Below, in pieces: positions 43,723 to 54,568 of a stretch of 64,000 nucleotides of DNA. The stretch covers positions 186,001 through 250,000 of the forward strand of contig NZ_JACOFR010000009.1 of the NCBI RefSeq assembly GCF_019455385.1, in the 5' to 3' direction. A program made the translations under genes and the position numbers. The notes under the pieces are model-generated. The model did not search any database and had not been told where the DNA came from. It saw only the letters and a list, made by a program, of their open reading frames with translations. The stretch comes from Bradyrhizobium sp. BR 10289 (GTDB taxonomy: Bacteria > Pseudomonadota > Alphaproteobacteria > Rhizobiales > Xanthobacteraceae). The number at the start of each line of letters is the position of its first letter. Position 1 is the stretch's first letter.

Positions 43723-44523
43723 TCAGGACCCCTCGATGAATTTTCGCGCGGCCTCAAGAGCCCCGAAGTCATCGAGATTTTCGTGTCCGCCGCCCGAAAA
43801 CCGCACCAGCTTCTTGGGCTCGTGCGCGAGGGCGAAGAGACGTTCGCCGAATGCAATGGGAATGGCCGGATCATTCGTCCCGTGCATGATCAGCAGCGGC
43901 ACCGTGACGCGGGCGATCCGCTCGTCGGAGTGAAATCGATCCCGCATCAGGAGGCGAACCGGAACGAAGCGAAAGAGCGAGGCTGCGACGTCGACCGTCG
44001 ACGTATAGGGAGCCTCGAGGATCAATTTTCCGACGGGGCGTTCGGATGCAATCGCGACCGCAACACCGGTGCCGAGCGAAAAGCCCCACGCAACGATGCG
44101 CTGTGCCTCGTAACGTTCCGTCGCGAAGGCGTAAGCGGCTGCCGCATCCTGCAACAGGCCGTGCTCGCTGGGCACGCCCGTCGAGCCGGCATAGCCGCGA
44201 TAGGACAGCGCGACGAGGCCGGTGCCGTCAGACGTGATGCCCCTAAAGCGGCTGACGCGCCCTGAAAGGAAATCGCCGTTGCCGGGAAAGAACAGGACAA
44301 TGGGATGATCAGGCTTGGGCGGCACGTGCCAGACGATGACCTTCTCGCCGTCCGACGTTGTGAGGATGTGTTCCTCGGCCTGCGGAAATCCCGCGGCCGC
44401 AGGCGCCGTGCGCTCGACGGTCGGGATTGGAAACAGCATGCTACGCTGCTTGACGAAAAGCAGGGCGAGACCGGCGCAATACCCGGCCGCAATGACGATG
44501 GCGATCCATTTCAGGAATGTCAT
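43723..44523 (-). CDS. Alpha/beta hydrolase, membrane-anchored
   Basis: 266 residues. An N-terminal membrane anchor (about 4-24) is followed by an alpha/beta hydrolase fold (about 60-262). The nucleophile elbow is GFSLGTG (Ser about 148), the acid is in HGTNDPAIP and the catalytic His in GGGHENL, so the triad is complete. The oxyanion region PGNGDF precedes the elbow. The protein resembles the YfhR/BEM46-like hydrolases. Its substrate is unknown. It lies 38 bases beyond the pntB stop on the same strand. Confidence 0.85.
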   Translation of the reverse strand: MTFLKWIAIVIAAGYCAGLALLFVKQRSMLFPIPTVERTAPAAAGFPQAEEHILTTSDGEKVIVWHVPPKPDHPIVLFFPGNGDFLSGRVSRFRGITSDGTGLVALSYRGYAGSTGVPSEHGLLQDAAAAYAFATERYEAQRIVAWGFSLGTGVAVAIASERPVGKLILEAPYTSTVDVAASLFRFVPVRLLMRDRFHSDERIARVTVPLLIMHGTNDPAIPIAFGERLFALAHEPKKLVRFSGGGHENLDDFGALEAARKFIEGS

Positions 44524-44561
44524 CGCCTCGCCGGTTCTGATTTAGGCCTTGCGGGGCCGTG

Positions 44562-45959
44562 CTACATCGCCTTGACGATGTTCTCGGTGACCTTCTTGGC
44601 GTCGCCGAGCAGCATCATGGTGTTGTCGCGATAGAACAGCGGATTGTCGATGCCGGCATAACCCGAGGCGAGCGACCGCTTGATGAACATCACGGTGCCG
44701 GCCTTCCAGACCTGGAGCACGGGCATGCCGTAGATCGGCGAGGTCTTGTCCTCTTCGGCCGCCGGGTTGGTGACGTCGTTGGCGCCGATCACGAAGGCGA
44801 TGTCGGCCTGCGCGAACTCGGAGTTGATGTCCTCGAGCTCGAACACCTCGTCATAGGGCACGTTGGCTTCGGCGAGCAGCACGTTCATGTGGCCGGGCAT
44901 GCGGCCGGCGACCGGGTGAATGGCATATTTCACCTCGACGCCTTCCTTCTTCAGGATGTCGGCCATCTCGCGCAACGCGTGCTGGGCCTGCGCCACCGCC
45001 ATGCCGTAGCCCGGCACGATGATGACCTTGGAGGCGTTCTTCATGATGAAGGCCGCATCGTCCGCCGAGCCGAGCTTGGCGGGCTTCTGCTCGCCTGTCG
45101 CGCCGCCGGCCGCCGCCGTCTCGCCGCCGAAGCCCCCGAGGATGACCGAGATGAACGATCGGTTCATCGCGTGGCACATGATGTAGGACAGGATCGCGCC
45201 GGAAGAGCCGACCAGCGCGCCGGTGATGATCAGCGCGGAATTGCCGAGTGTGAAGCCGATGCCGGCTGCGGCCCAGCCCGAGTAGGAGTTCAGCATCGAG
45301 ATCACCACCGGCATATCGGCGCCGCCGATCGGGATGATCATGAGCACGCCGAGCGCCAGCGCCAGGATGACGATCATCCAGAAGTCGAACGCGCTGCCGG
45401 ACAGGACGAGACCTACGATGAAGAACACCAGCGCCACGGCGAGCGCGATGTTGATGATGTGGCGGAACGGCAGGATGATCGGCGCACCGCTCATCCGCGC
45501 GGACAGTTTCAGGAACGCAATCACCGAGCCGGTGAAGGTCAGCGCGCCGATGGCGACGCCGAGCGACATTTCCACCAGGCTCTGCGGATGGATATTGCCG
45601 GGGGTGCCGATGTCGAAGGCTTCGGGCGCGTAGAACGCGCCGGCGGCGACCAGCACCGCGGCCATGCCGACCAGCGAGTGGAACGCCGCGACCAGTTCCG
45701 GCATCGAAGTCATCGGCACGCGGCGGGCGATCACCGCGCCGATGCCGCCGCCGATCGCGACCGCGAGGATGACCAGCACCCAGGCCACGCCGTCCGCCGG
45801 CGGATGGCTTGCCAGCGTGGTGGCGACCGCGATCGCCATGCCGATCATGCCGAACAGATTGCCCTGCCGCGACGACGCCGGGCTCGACAGCCCGCGCAGC
45901 GACAGGATGAACAGCACGCCCGCCACGAGATACAAAAATGCAGAGAGGTTGGCGCTCAT
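44562..45959 (-). CDS. pntB: NAD(P) transhydrogenase subunit beta PntB
   Basis: 465 residues. About nine membrane helices come first (about 1-260), followed by the NADP(H)-binding domain III (about 290-465). Family landmarks are VPGYGMAVAQAQHALREMAD, HPVAGRMPGHMNVLLAEANVPYDEV and IGANDVTNPAAE. With the two alpha subunits it uses the proton gradient to reduce NADP+ with NADH. The three-gene split (pntA1, pntA2, pntB) is the usual alphaproteobacterial form and fits the order on this strand. Confidence 0.95.
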   Translation of the reverse strand: MSANLSAFLYLVAGVLFILSLRGLSSPASSRQGNLFGMIGMAIAVATTLASHPPADGVAWVLVILAVAIGGGIGAVIARRVPMTSMPELVAAFHSLVGMAAVLVAAGAFYAPEAFDIGTPGNIHPQSLVEMSLGVAIGALTFTGSVIAFLKLSARMSGAPIILPFRHIINIALAVALVFFIVGLVLSGSAFDFWMIVILALALGVLMIIPIGGADMPVVISMLNSYSGWAAAGIGFTLGNSALIITGALVGSSGAILSYIMCHAMNRSFISVILGGFGGETAAAGGATGEQKPAKLGSADDAAFIMKNASKVIIVPGYGMAVAQAQHALREMADILKKEGVEVKYAIHPVAGRMPGHMNVLLAEANVPYDEVFELEDINSEFAQADIAFVIGANDVTNPAAEEDKTSPIYGMPVLQVWKAGTVMFIKRSLASGYAGIDNPLFYRDNTMMLLGDAKKVTENIVKAM

Positions 45960-45998
45960 CTCAGGTCCCCATTGATCCCATCAGCCCGAGGTGGCCGC

Positions 45999-46316
45999 TT
46001 ACTTCGACTTCTTCTTGTACATCGCCAGCATGCGCTGGGTGACAAGGAAGCCGCCGAAGATGTTGACGCAGGCGAAGATCAACGCGACGAAGCCGAAGCC
46101 ACGCGCCCAGCCCGAACCGCTGGAGACATTCGCGACACCGACCGCCAGCAGCGCGCCGACCACGATCACCGAGGAAATCGCGTTGGTCACGCTCATCAGC
46201 GGCGTGTGCAGGGCCGGTGTCACCGACCACACCACGAAATAGCCGACGAAGACGGCGAGGACGAAAATCGACAGCCGGAAGATGAAGGGGTCGACGAGCT
46301 GTGCTGCGTGCTCCAT
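45999..46316 (-). CDS. pntA2: NAD(P) transhydrogenase alpha subunit 2 (membrane part)
   Basis: 105 residues and three or four membrane helices, starting with HAAQLVDPFIFRLSIFVLAVFVGYFVVW, which is the membrane segment fused to PntA in enteric bacteria. TPALHTPLMSVTNAISSVI is the family hallmark (contacts the PntB channel). It ends in a basic KKKSK tail. It stands between pntA1 and pntB, eleven bases after the pntA1 stop, as expected for the split enzyme. Confidence 0.92.
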   Translation of the reverse strand: MEHAAQLVDPFIFRLSIFVLAVFVGYFVVWSVTPALHTPLMSVTNAISSVIVVGALLAVGVANVSSGSGWARGFGFVALIFACVNIFGGFLVTQRMLAMYKKKSK

Positions 46317-46327
46317 GGCGGCTCTCC

Positions 46328-47455
46328 TTACGCTTTCGGCTGGAAGTTCGGGTGGATCACGGCGCCGTCCTTGGTCAGCGCGGTCGCCTTGACCAGCTCG
46401 TCGTCCCAGTTCACGGCGAGCTTCTTCTCCTTCTTGTCGACCATGGTCTCGATGAAGGAGAACAGATTGCGTGCATAAAGGCTGGAGGCCGAGGCCGCGA
46501 CGCGGCCGGCGACGTTGGTGTAGCCGACGATCTTGATGCCATCGATGTCGACGACCTCGCCTGGCCTCGCGCCCTCGACATTGCCGCCGCGCTCGACGGC
46601 GAGATCGACCAGCACCGAGCCCGGCTTCATCGACTTGACCATCTCGGCGCTGACGAGCTTCGGCGCCGGCCGGCCCGGAATCAGCGCGGTGGTGATGACG
46701 ATGTCCTGCTTCTTGATGTGCTCGGCGGTGAGCGCGGCCTGCTTGGCCTGATACTCTCTCGACATTTCCTTGGCGTAACCGCCGGCGGTCTGCGCGTTCT
46801 TGAACTCCTCGTCCTCGACGGCGAGGAATTTTGCGCCGAGCGATTCCACCTGCTCCTTCGTCGCGGGCCGCACGTCAGTGGCCGTCACCACGGCACCAAG
46901 GCGCCGCGCGGTTGCGATTGCCTGGAGACCGGCAACGCCGACGCCCATCACGAACACCTTTGCCGCGGGCACGGTGCCGGCGGCGGTCATCATCATCGGG
47001 AAGGCGCGGCCGAAGGCCTCGGCGCCCTCGATCACGGCACGGTAGCCGGCAAGGTTCGCCTGCGAGGACAGCACGTCCATCACCTGCGCGCGGGTGATGC
47101 GCGGCATCAATTCCATCGCGAAGGCGGAGACGCCGGCATCGGCCATCGTCTTTAGCGCAGCCTCGTTGCCATAGGGGTCCATAATGGCGATGACGAGCGC
47201 GCCGCGCTTGTACTGCGCAAGCTCGGAGGCCTCGGGGCGCTTCACCTTGATGATGATGTCGGCATCCTTCAGCGCCTCGGCGCTGACGGTGGCGCCCACG
47301 GCGGTGAACTCGGAATCCGGCAGGCCCGACTTGATACCGGCTCCCGGCTCGACGGCGACCTCGGCGCCCAGCGCCTTGAACTTCTTCACCGTATCAGGCG
47401 AAGCGGCGACCCGCGGCTCCGACGGATCGATTTCCTTGGCAACGGCGATCTTCAT
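46328..47455 (-). CDS. pntA1: NAD(P) transhydrogenase alpha subunit 1
   Basis: 375 residues from the ATG at 47455, chosen because CGGAGG stands four bases before it; the frame is open 11 codons upstream. The NAD(H)-binding domain I is complete: MKIAVAKEIDPSEPRVAASP, MPRITRAQVMDVLSSQANLAGY, and the Rossmann loop GVGVAGLQAIATARRLGA. The C-terminal RGGNVEGARPGEVVD and ending are typical. It lacks the membrane helices, which are supplied by the separate pntA2. A TTTAGAA half-site lies about 75 bases upstream but is too weak to call an Irr element. Confidence 0.93.
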   Translation of the reverse strand: MKIAVAKEIDPSEPRVAASPDTVKKFKALGAEVAVEPGAGIKSGLPDSEFTAVGATVSAEALKDADIIIKVKRPEASELAQYKRGALVIAIMDPYGNEAALKTMADAGVSAFAMELMPRITRAQVMDVLSSQANLAGYRAVIEGAEAFGRAFPMMMTAAGTVPAAKVFVMGVGVAGLQAIATARRLGAVVTATDVRPATKEQVESLGAKFLAVEDEEFKNAQTAGGYAKEMSREYQAKQAALTAEHIKKQDIVITTALIPGRPAPKLVSAEMVKSMKPGSVLVDLAVERGGNVEGARPGEVVDIDGIKIVGYTNVAGRVAASASSLYARNLFSFIETMVDKKEKKLAVNWDDELVKATALTKDGAVIHPNFQPKA

Positions 47456-47558
47456 AGGCCCTCCGGCGACGCGGGCAACAACGCGCACGCGAACTTAGCG
47501 TCACTCCCGCAACGTTGGATACCGGTTTTTAGAACCGGCTTGCATGCAAATTTTATGA

Positions 47559-47580
47559 GCACCGCCGTCATTGGCGGTGC
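47559..47580 (-). terminator. Hairpin after the cytochrome oxidase subunit gene
   Basis: Perfect 8-bp arms GCACCGCC (47559-47566) and GGCGGTGC (47573-47580) have a six-base loop. On the minus strand it follows the small oxidase subunit gene by 13 bases and is followed by CATAAAATTT. A terminator is likely. Confidence 0.65.
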
Positions 47581-47593
47581 AGCAGTCGATGGA

Positions 47594-47746
47594 TCAGGTG
47601 AGGAAGATCGCCATCAGGATCACGATGAGCGCGACCGAGGCCGTGCCGTATTTCACCAGCTTGATGAAGCCCTCATAGGTCTGCTCGTGAGCAACATAGT
47701 CGTTGCCGTCGGCAGTGGTGTACGCCACTTCGCTATGGTCAGCCAT
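47594..47746 (-). CDS. aa3-type cytochrome c oxidase subunit IV
   Basis: 50 residues from the ATG at 47746 with GGGGACA upstream. An N-terminal ADHSEVAYTTADGNDYVAH is followed by EQTYEGFIKLVKYGT and one C-terminal membrane helix (about 34-49). This matches the small subunit IV of alphaproteobacterial aa3 oxidases (PF07835 type). It is not next to the main oxidase genes, so it is an orphan subunit gene. It likely docks on the aa3 oxidase without a catalytic role. It lies upstream of the pntA1-pntA2-pntB set but is separated from it by a hairpin. Confidence 0.88.
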   Translation of the reverse strand: MADHSEVAYTTADGNDYVAHEQTYEGFIKLVKYGTASVALIVILMAIFLT

Positions 47747-47924
47747 GGATTGTCCCCAGTCGAACGTCGAATTCCTGGGCTGGGATACCTTAATCCTTCG
47801 GACAGGGCAACGGCACTCAGACGCGGTTTCGCCGCAAATCGGGTCATTTGGAATTCCGATTGGCGAGAATCTGGCTCGGACCGGTCCTCCGTTGGGCGGC
47901 TGCCTCCGGTGCGACGACGAACGA

Positions 47925-50807
47925 TCAGCGTAGGCCGAGCGCACGGCGGACTGCGCCGATCGGCTCCACCTTGCTGTCGCAGAAGTTTCGTTTCGCGCAG
48001 CGTTCTCCCGGAACATTGACGACGACCGCATCGGCACCGGGGTCCTCGGTAAGGAAACCGTGCGCCATGTGAAAGCCGAGCGCGCGGTAGACCTCGAATT
48101 GCTCCTCCGAGAAGAACTGGTCACCCGTCGTCTCGTGGGGAAATGTGTCGTGACGCCGTGCATAATCGCGGATGTAGTCGTTTTCGTCTCCGGTCAGGGA
48201 CGACTTGATGTACACCAGATATCCCTTCTCCCCCGCGCCATAGTCGATGGTGCCAATCGCCACGTGCGGTCCGCGCGCCGATCGCAGGGCTGGGCTGGAG
48301 GATTTCGTTGCATTGCACTTCATCCATTCGAGCGTCGTGTTGCGGATCGGCGTCCATGGCAGATCGATGATGATGCCGAGATCGATGCGCGCGTAGCGCT
48401 GCAGCGTCACCAGCGACGAAAAGTTCATCGGCGCGTCGGCTTCGGCATCGACCGCGACAATCACCTTGCAGCGTCGCCGCAGTAACTCGTAGACGCCGAG
48501 ATTTTCGATGTGCCCGCCGTCGGTCAGATAGACTGCATCGGCATTCTCGTAAAGCCGCCCCGAGATCTCGGACCAGAGAAACAGCGGGGTCGAGTGGTGC
48601 TGCGGCTTGTCCTTCGTCGAGACATAACGAGGATTTTTCAGCCAGTACCCCAGGCGCACGTTGAGCAAGGCCAGGGTCGGGGTCAGCGAGCGGATCGAGC
48701 CGGAGCCCATGTTCGACGAGGCCGCAGCACCCGAAATGGCCATCGCGGTCGCAAGGTCGAGGCCCGGCGCGACCTTCTCGAATGCCGGCGTATTCGCATA
48801 TCCGGTGGCCTCGCTGCCGACATGCAGAGGCGAGAATATGAAGAAATCGGCATTCCGTCCCCGCCGATTGGCGAAGTCGGATCCCTGTATGTTCAGCGCC
48901 GCGTTGATGATGGGATATGGCGAGACCAGGGTGCACTTCTTCGATCTTGTGACCGTCGTGGCGCCCGCCGGATTGACGCCGTAGACGATCTGGTGAAGCA
49001 GACCACTCAGCTTCTCGTCGTCAAGCGGAAGGAAATCCCTCCCCTGATCGAGGCTCGGCTCGTTCCGCGACGGCTCGCCATCGGCGTAATAGAGCGGGTT
49101 GAACAAGAAGGCTTTGCTCAGGCGATCGCGATACAGCCGGTGCAATGAATTGGCGTTCGGTCCGAGAACCCACGACAGGCCGAACAGGCCCGAGCCCGCA
49201 AGGAAATAGAGCACCACCATCCGCCAACTGACACTGTTGCCAAACCAGTACTTCGACCACTGGAATGCGTCGGGGGATTTCAATGACGCGATGGCAAACA
49301 GCCATGCGGGGATATGCGAGATCGGCCCCACCGGCTTGGAAACGGCCAACTTGGCTTCGCCGTTGCTGATCTCTGCGGAGAATTTGCGCGCAGCCGAGTC
49401 GAACTGGACATTGCCCTTGACGTCGGCCCTCAACGTGGGCGACACGGGTTGTACGCCCGCAGCCCCCCACTCCTCGATCATGGGATATTGGCGGTTGACT
49501 GCGTCCAGCGTTTTGTCGTTCGCGATACCCCAATAGCAAAGATAGAGATATCCGACCCAGATCAGCAACGGCAGCGCAAGGCCGGCGATCAGCACGGCCG
49601 CTTTCGCCGCATAGGCGAGCAGGCGCGAACTCAGGTCCGAGGCGCCGGCCCCCTTCAGCAGGTCGGCGAATTGCTGCCGGAACAGCGTGACGGCGGCGGC
49701 AACCGGAGCCGTGATGGCGGCAAGCGATTGCACCCATTTGATCGCGACAGCTGCAACGACGCCGCCCGACTGAGCGGCATTGTCTTCGGCGACATCGAAC
49801 ATCTGGGCGATCATGTAAGGCTGAAATTCGAAGAAGCAGATGACGGCGAGCAGAACCAGGTAGGTCGCGCCGATCGTCGACGGATAGCCGCGGAATTCTC
49901 CGCCCTCGGCCGGCGCGACCGATCGCACCATCGCCCAGACAAAAAACAACACCACGCCGAGCAAGACGGCGGCAAGCGAGAGACCGAAATGGTCCACATT
50001 CAACCAGCTGGCGATTGCACAGATGAGTCCCATCGCGAACGCAAGACCGGCCAGGTAATGAAACAGCTCGCGCCGTCCGACCTCGAAGATGGAGCCGTAG
50101 AGCCGGCCGATCAGCAAAAACAGCAAGGCCGTAAAGACACCCCAGAGAAGGCTGGCGAGGGGACCCAGCACGGCACTGTCGTCGACACTCAGCCCGAAAA
50201 AATTGGTTGTGTAGAGCGATGATCTCGAGGCGTTGGACAAGACCGTGATCACGGCAACGAACAGCACGACCGGCAACGTCAGGCTTAGATTGGCGACGAG
50301 ACCGCGCACAACGATCGCGACGCCGGTGATCAGATCGCGCGTGCCGGCCGGAATGAGATAGTTCGAGTAGTTTCGGATATGACCGACAGCGGGCGTGTCG
50401 CTGATCTCGTTGGCGCTATCGGCCCCGGGTGTAGGTGCGCTTCCAAAGACGAAGCTCTGCGCCCGGGTCATGGTCGCCGTGAACGAACAACCGGTGTAAC
50501 CGCCCCCCGATACGGTCGAGAGATAGTCGATGTGCTTGACGAGGCCGTGGTGATTGAGGGCCTGCAGGACTCCAAGACAGACGGCGGAGGACCGAATTCC
50601 GCCGCCCGAGAAGGCAAGGCCCACGGTATCGACCGTCTTATCGTCCCCTGGATACGCGACAGGATCAACCCCCTCGGCGCGGCGCCGGTTGTTGATGGCT
50701 GCGAGCTCGCGCTTCACAATCTTCCGGTGTTGGGTCCCCCATAGCTGCTGTTCTTCGACGGCCCTTGGCGGCTCTACATTGGGGTCACGGGCACCGATCC
50801 TGGCCAT
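47925..50807 (-). CDS. Patatin-like phospholipase with an internal multi-helix membrane domain
   Basis: 960 residues from the ATG at 50807 (GGGAGG upstream; the frame is open 13 codons earlier). An N-terminal patatin part holds the oxyanion motif SGGGIRS (about 80-86) and the nucleophile Ser in STVSGGGY (about 112). About eight membrane helices follow (about 160-450). The C-terminal patatin part has LDLATAMAISGAA and the catalytic Asp in YLTDGGHIENLG. So the Ser-Asp dyad is split across a membrane insertion. It should hydrolyse membrane lipids from within or at the inner membrane, but the substrate is unknown. Confidence 0.82.
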   Translation of the reverse strand: MARIGARDPNVEPPRAVEEQQLWGTQHRKIVKRELAAINNRRRAEGVDPVAYPGDDKTVDTVGLAFSGGGIRSSAVCLGVLQALNHHGLVKHIDYLSTVSGGGYTGCSFTATMTRAQSFVFGSAPTPGADSANEISDTPAVGHIRNYSNYLIPAGTRDLITGVAIVVRGLVANLSLTLPVVLFVAVITVLSNASRSSLYTTNFFGLSVDDSAVLGPLASLLWGVFTALLFLLIGRLYGSIFEVGRRELFHYLAGLAFAMGLICAIASWLNVDHFGLSLAAVLLGVVLFFVWAMVRSVAPAEGGEFRGYPSTIGATYLVLLAVICFFEFQPYMIAQMFDVAEDNAAQSGGVVAAVAIKWVQSLAAITAPVAAAVTLFRQQFADLLKGAGASDLSSRLLAYAAKAAVLIAGLALPLLIWVGYLYLCYWGIANDKTLDAVNRQYPMIEEWGAAGVQPVSPTLRADVKGNVQFDSAARKFSAEISNGEAKLAVSKPVGPISHIPAWLFAIASLKSPDAFQWSKYWFGNSVSWRMVVLYFLAGSGLFGLSWVLGPNANSLHRLYRDRLSKAFLFNPLYYADGEPSRNEPSLDQGRDFLPLDDEKLSGLLHQIVYGVNPAGATTVTRSKKCTLVSPYPIINAALNIQGSDFANRRGRNADFFIFSPLHVGSEATGYANTPAFEKVAPGLDLATAMAISGAAASSNMGSGSIRSLTPTLALLNVRLGYWLKNPRYVSTKDKPQHHSTPLFLWSEISGRLYENADAVYLTDGGHIENLGVYELLRRRCKVIVAVDAEADAPMNFSSLVTLQRYARIDLGIIIDLPWTPIRNTTLEWMKCNATKSSSPALRSARGPHVAIGTIDYGAGEKGYLVYIKSSLTGDENDYIRDYARRHDTFPHETTGDQFFSEEQFEVYRALGFHMAHGFLTEDPGADAVVVNVPGERCAKRNFCDSKVEPIGAVRRALGLR

Positions 50808-51003
50808 GTTCGCCTCCCTGGCCCAGCGCACAACGTCGATCAACAATCAAAGATTGTATTCAGATATTAGTCTGGCCTCGCGTGCAAACGTTCAATGCGC
50901 GCAGCGGGCTCCTTGCGGAACCTTCTGCGTGCGTCGTCGGAAAGGCGGCTTCAGACCAGGAACGATCGTACGGTATTTGCGTGCCAAGGCTGCCCCGTTC
51001 GCC

Positions 51004-52941
51004 TCAGCCCATCGCCTCCAGCTCGTCGATCATCCCGGCGATCACCGAGAGCCCGCCGTCCCAGAATTTGGGATCCTTGGCATCCAGCCCGAACGGCCGC
51101 AGCAGTTCGGAATAATGCTTGGTGCCGCCGGCGGCGAGCATGTCGAGATAGCGCTCGGCAAAGCCCTCGGCCGCGTGCTCGTAGACGGCGTAGAGCGAGT
51201 TCACGAGGCAATCGCCGAATGCGTAGGCATAGACGTAGAACGGCGAATGGATGAAGTGCGGGATGTACATCCAGTAGTTCTCGTAGCCCGCCTTGATCTC
51301 GATCGCCGGGCCCAAGCTTTCGCCCTGCACCGACAGCCAGATCTCGCCGAGCCGCGTCGCGGTCAGCTCGCCGTTCTTGCGCTCGGTGTGGACCGCGCGC
51401 TCGAACGAATAGAACGCGATCTGCCGCACCACGGTGTTGATCATGTCCTCGACCTTGCCCGCGAGCAGCGCCTGGCGCTGTTTCGCATTTTTGGTCTGGG
51501 CAAGGAGGCGCTTGAAGGTGAGCATCTCGCCGAACACGCTCGCGGTCTCCGCCAGCGTCAGCGGTGTCGGCGCCATCAGCGCGCCGTTCTTGGCCGCCAG
51601 CACCTGGTGCACGCCGTGGCCGAGCTCGTGCGCAAGCGTCATCACGTCGCGCGGCTTGCCCTGATAGTTCAGCAGAACATAAGGATGCGCCGAGGGCGTG
51701 GTCGGATGCGAGAAGGCGCCCGGCGCCTTGCCCGGACGCACCGGCGCGTCGATCCAGCGGTCGGTGAAGAAGCGCTCGGCGATGTCAGCCATTTTCGGCG
51801 AGAAGCCGCGATAGGCCGTCAGTACCATGTTGCGTGCATCGGGCCAGCCGATCACATCGGTCGCGGCAAAGGGCAGCGGCGCGTTGCGGTCCCAATAGGC
51901 CAGCCGCTTCTTGCCGAACCATTTTGCTTTGAGCGCATAATAGCGATGCGAGAGCTTCGGATAGGCCGCGCGCACGGAAGCGACCAGTGCGTCCACGACC
52001 TCACGCTCGACGCGATTGTTGAGGTGGCGCGAATCCGCGACGTCCTGAAAACCACGCCAGCGGTCCGAGATGTCCTTGTCCTTGGCCAGCGTGTTGGTGA
52101 TCAGCGCGAAGGTGCGCTCATTGGCCTTGAAGGTCTTCGCCAGTGCCTCCGCCGCGCTCTTGCGCTTGGCGCCGTCGCGGTCCTGCAACAGGTTGAGCGT
52201 CGGCTCGATCGCGAGCTCTTTTGCGCCGACCTTGAAGCGGAGGCCCGAGATGGTCTGGTCGAACAGCCGGTTGAAGGCGGAATAACCAGTCTGCGACTTC
52301 TCCAGGAACAGCTGCTCAAGCTTGTCGTCGAGCTGATACGGCTTCTCCTTGCGCAGATCCTCGATCCACGGACGATAGTAGGCAAGCTCCGGCGTCTGCA
52401 TCGCGCGGTTCAAAATATCGTCATCGACGCGATTGAGCTCGAGCGCGAAGAACAAGAGATGCGTCGAGGCCGCCGTCAGCCGCTCCGAGACGTCGCCGTA
52501 AAACTTTGAAATCGCAGGGTCCACGCTGTCGCCGGCATGGACGAGGCCGGCATAGGAGCCGAGGCGGCCGGCGAGATCATCGATCGCCTCATAGCGCCGC
52601 ACCGCTTCCGCGAGCCATTTTCCGCCATCTTCATTTGCTGTCCCTGTCGCGAGCTTGCCCTTGTAGTCGGTCTCGAACGCGACGCAATCGGCAGCCATCT
52701 TGTCGAGATCGCGCGCCACTTCCGGCGCATCGATCCCGGAATAGAGATCGGCGAGGTTCCATTCCGGTAGCTTGCCGGTCTTGCCAGCGGGTGTGGAGGA
52801 CTTTGCCTTGACGGCCGATTTCTTCGCGGCAGATTTCCTGACGGCGGTCGTCTTGGCGGCAGGCTTGCGGAGTGCGGTCTTCTTGAGAGCGGACGTCTTG
52901 AGGGCGGGCTTGTTCAAGGCAGATCTGGAGCGCGAATTCAT
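51004..52941 (-). CDS. M3 family oligoendopeptidase (PepF type) with basic N-terminal tail
   Basis: 645 residues. The catalytic zinc motif is intact as LAHELGHGVHQ (HExxH, about 443), with the third ligand Glu expected in TLAETASVFGE. Other M3B landmarks are RDVMTLAHEL, YMYIPHFIHSPFYVYAYAFG and WNLADLYSGIDAPE near the start. Residues 2-57 form a repeated Lys/Ala/Ser/Arg sequence (ALKTSALKKTALRKPAAK, then SAAKKSAVKAKSS), reminiscent of histone H1 tails. The enzyme cleaves short peptides, probably in the cytosol. The role of the tail is unknown. Confidence 0.88.
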   Translation of the reverse strand: MNSRSRSALNKPALKTSALKKTALRKPAAKTTAVRKSAAKKSAVKAKSSTPAGKTGKLPEWNLADLYSGIDAPEVARDLDKMAADCVAFETDYKGKLATGTANEDGGKWLAEAVRRYEAIDDLAGRLGSYAGLVHAGDSVDPAISKFYGDVSERLTAASTHLLFFALELNRVDDDILNRAMQTPELAYYRPWIEDLRKEKPYQLDDKLEQLFLEKSQTGYSAFNRLFDQTISGLRFKVGAKELAIEPTLNLLQDRDGAKRKSAAEALAKTFKANERTFALITNTLAKDKDISDRWRGFQDVADSRHLNNRVEREVVDALVASVRAAYPKLSHRYYALKAKWFGKKRLAYWDRNAPLPFAATDVIGWPDARNMVLTAYRGFSPKMADIAERFFTDRWIDAPVRPGKAPGAFSHPTTPSAHPYVLLNYQGKPRDVMTLAHELGHGVHQVLAAKNGALMAPTPLTLAETASVFGEMLTFKRLLAQTKNAKQRQALLAGKVEDMINTVVRQIAFYSFERAVHTERKNGELTATRLGEIWLSVQGESLGPAIEIKAGYENYWMYIPHFIHSPFYVYAYAFGDCLVNSLYAVYEHAAEGFAERYLDMLAAGGTKHYSELLRPFGLDAKDPKFWDGGLSVIAGMIDELEAMG

Positions 52942-53068
52942 TGTGTGGGAAACCTGTGTTCAACAATCGCGACGGCGGGCTGGGGCATCAAGGTTTAAGA
53001 GTGCGTTAATCGGCTTCGGCCAGAGTGCCCCGATTCGAGACAGATAGTAGTAGCGTGCGGGGAACACC

Positions 53069-54568
<1,500 letters not shown>

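Noticed and set aside
44559..46478. Very long plus-strand frame across pntB and pntA2
   Set aside because: Composition is His/Arg/Asp-rich without domains, typical of antisense shadow of membrane protein genes.
47528..47534. TTTAGAA upstream of pntA1 as an Irr (ICE) site
   Set aside because: Only one arm matches; the facing bases GCTTGCA do not form the other half, so the site is not supported.
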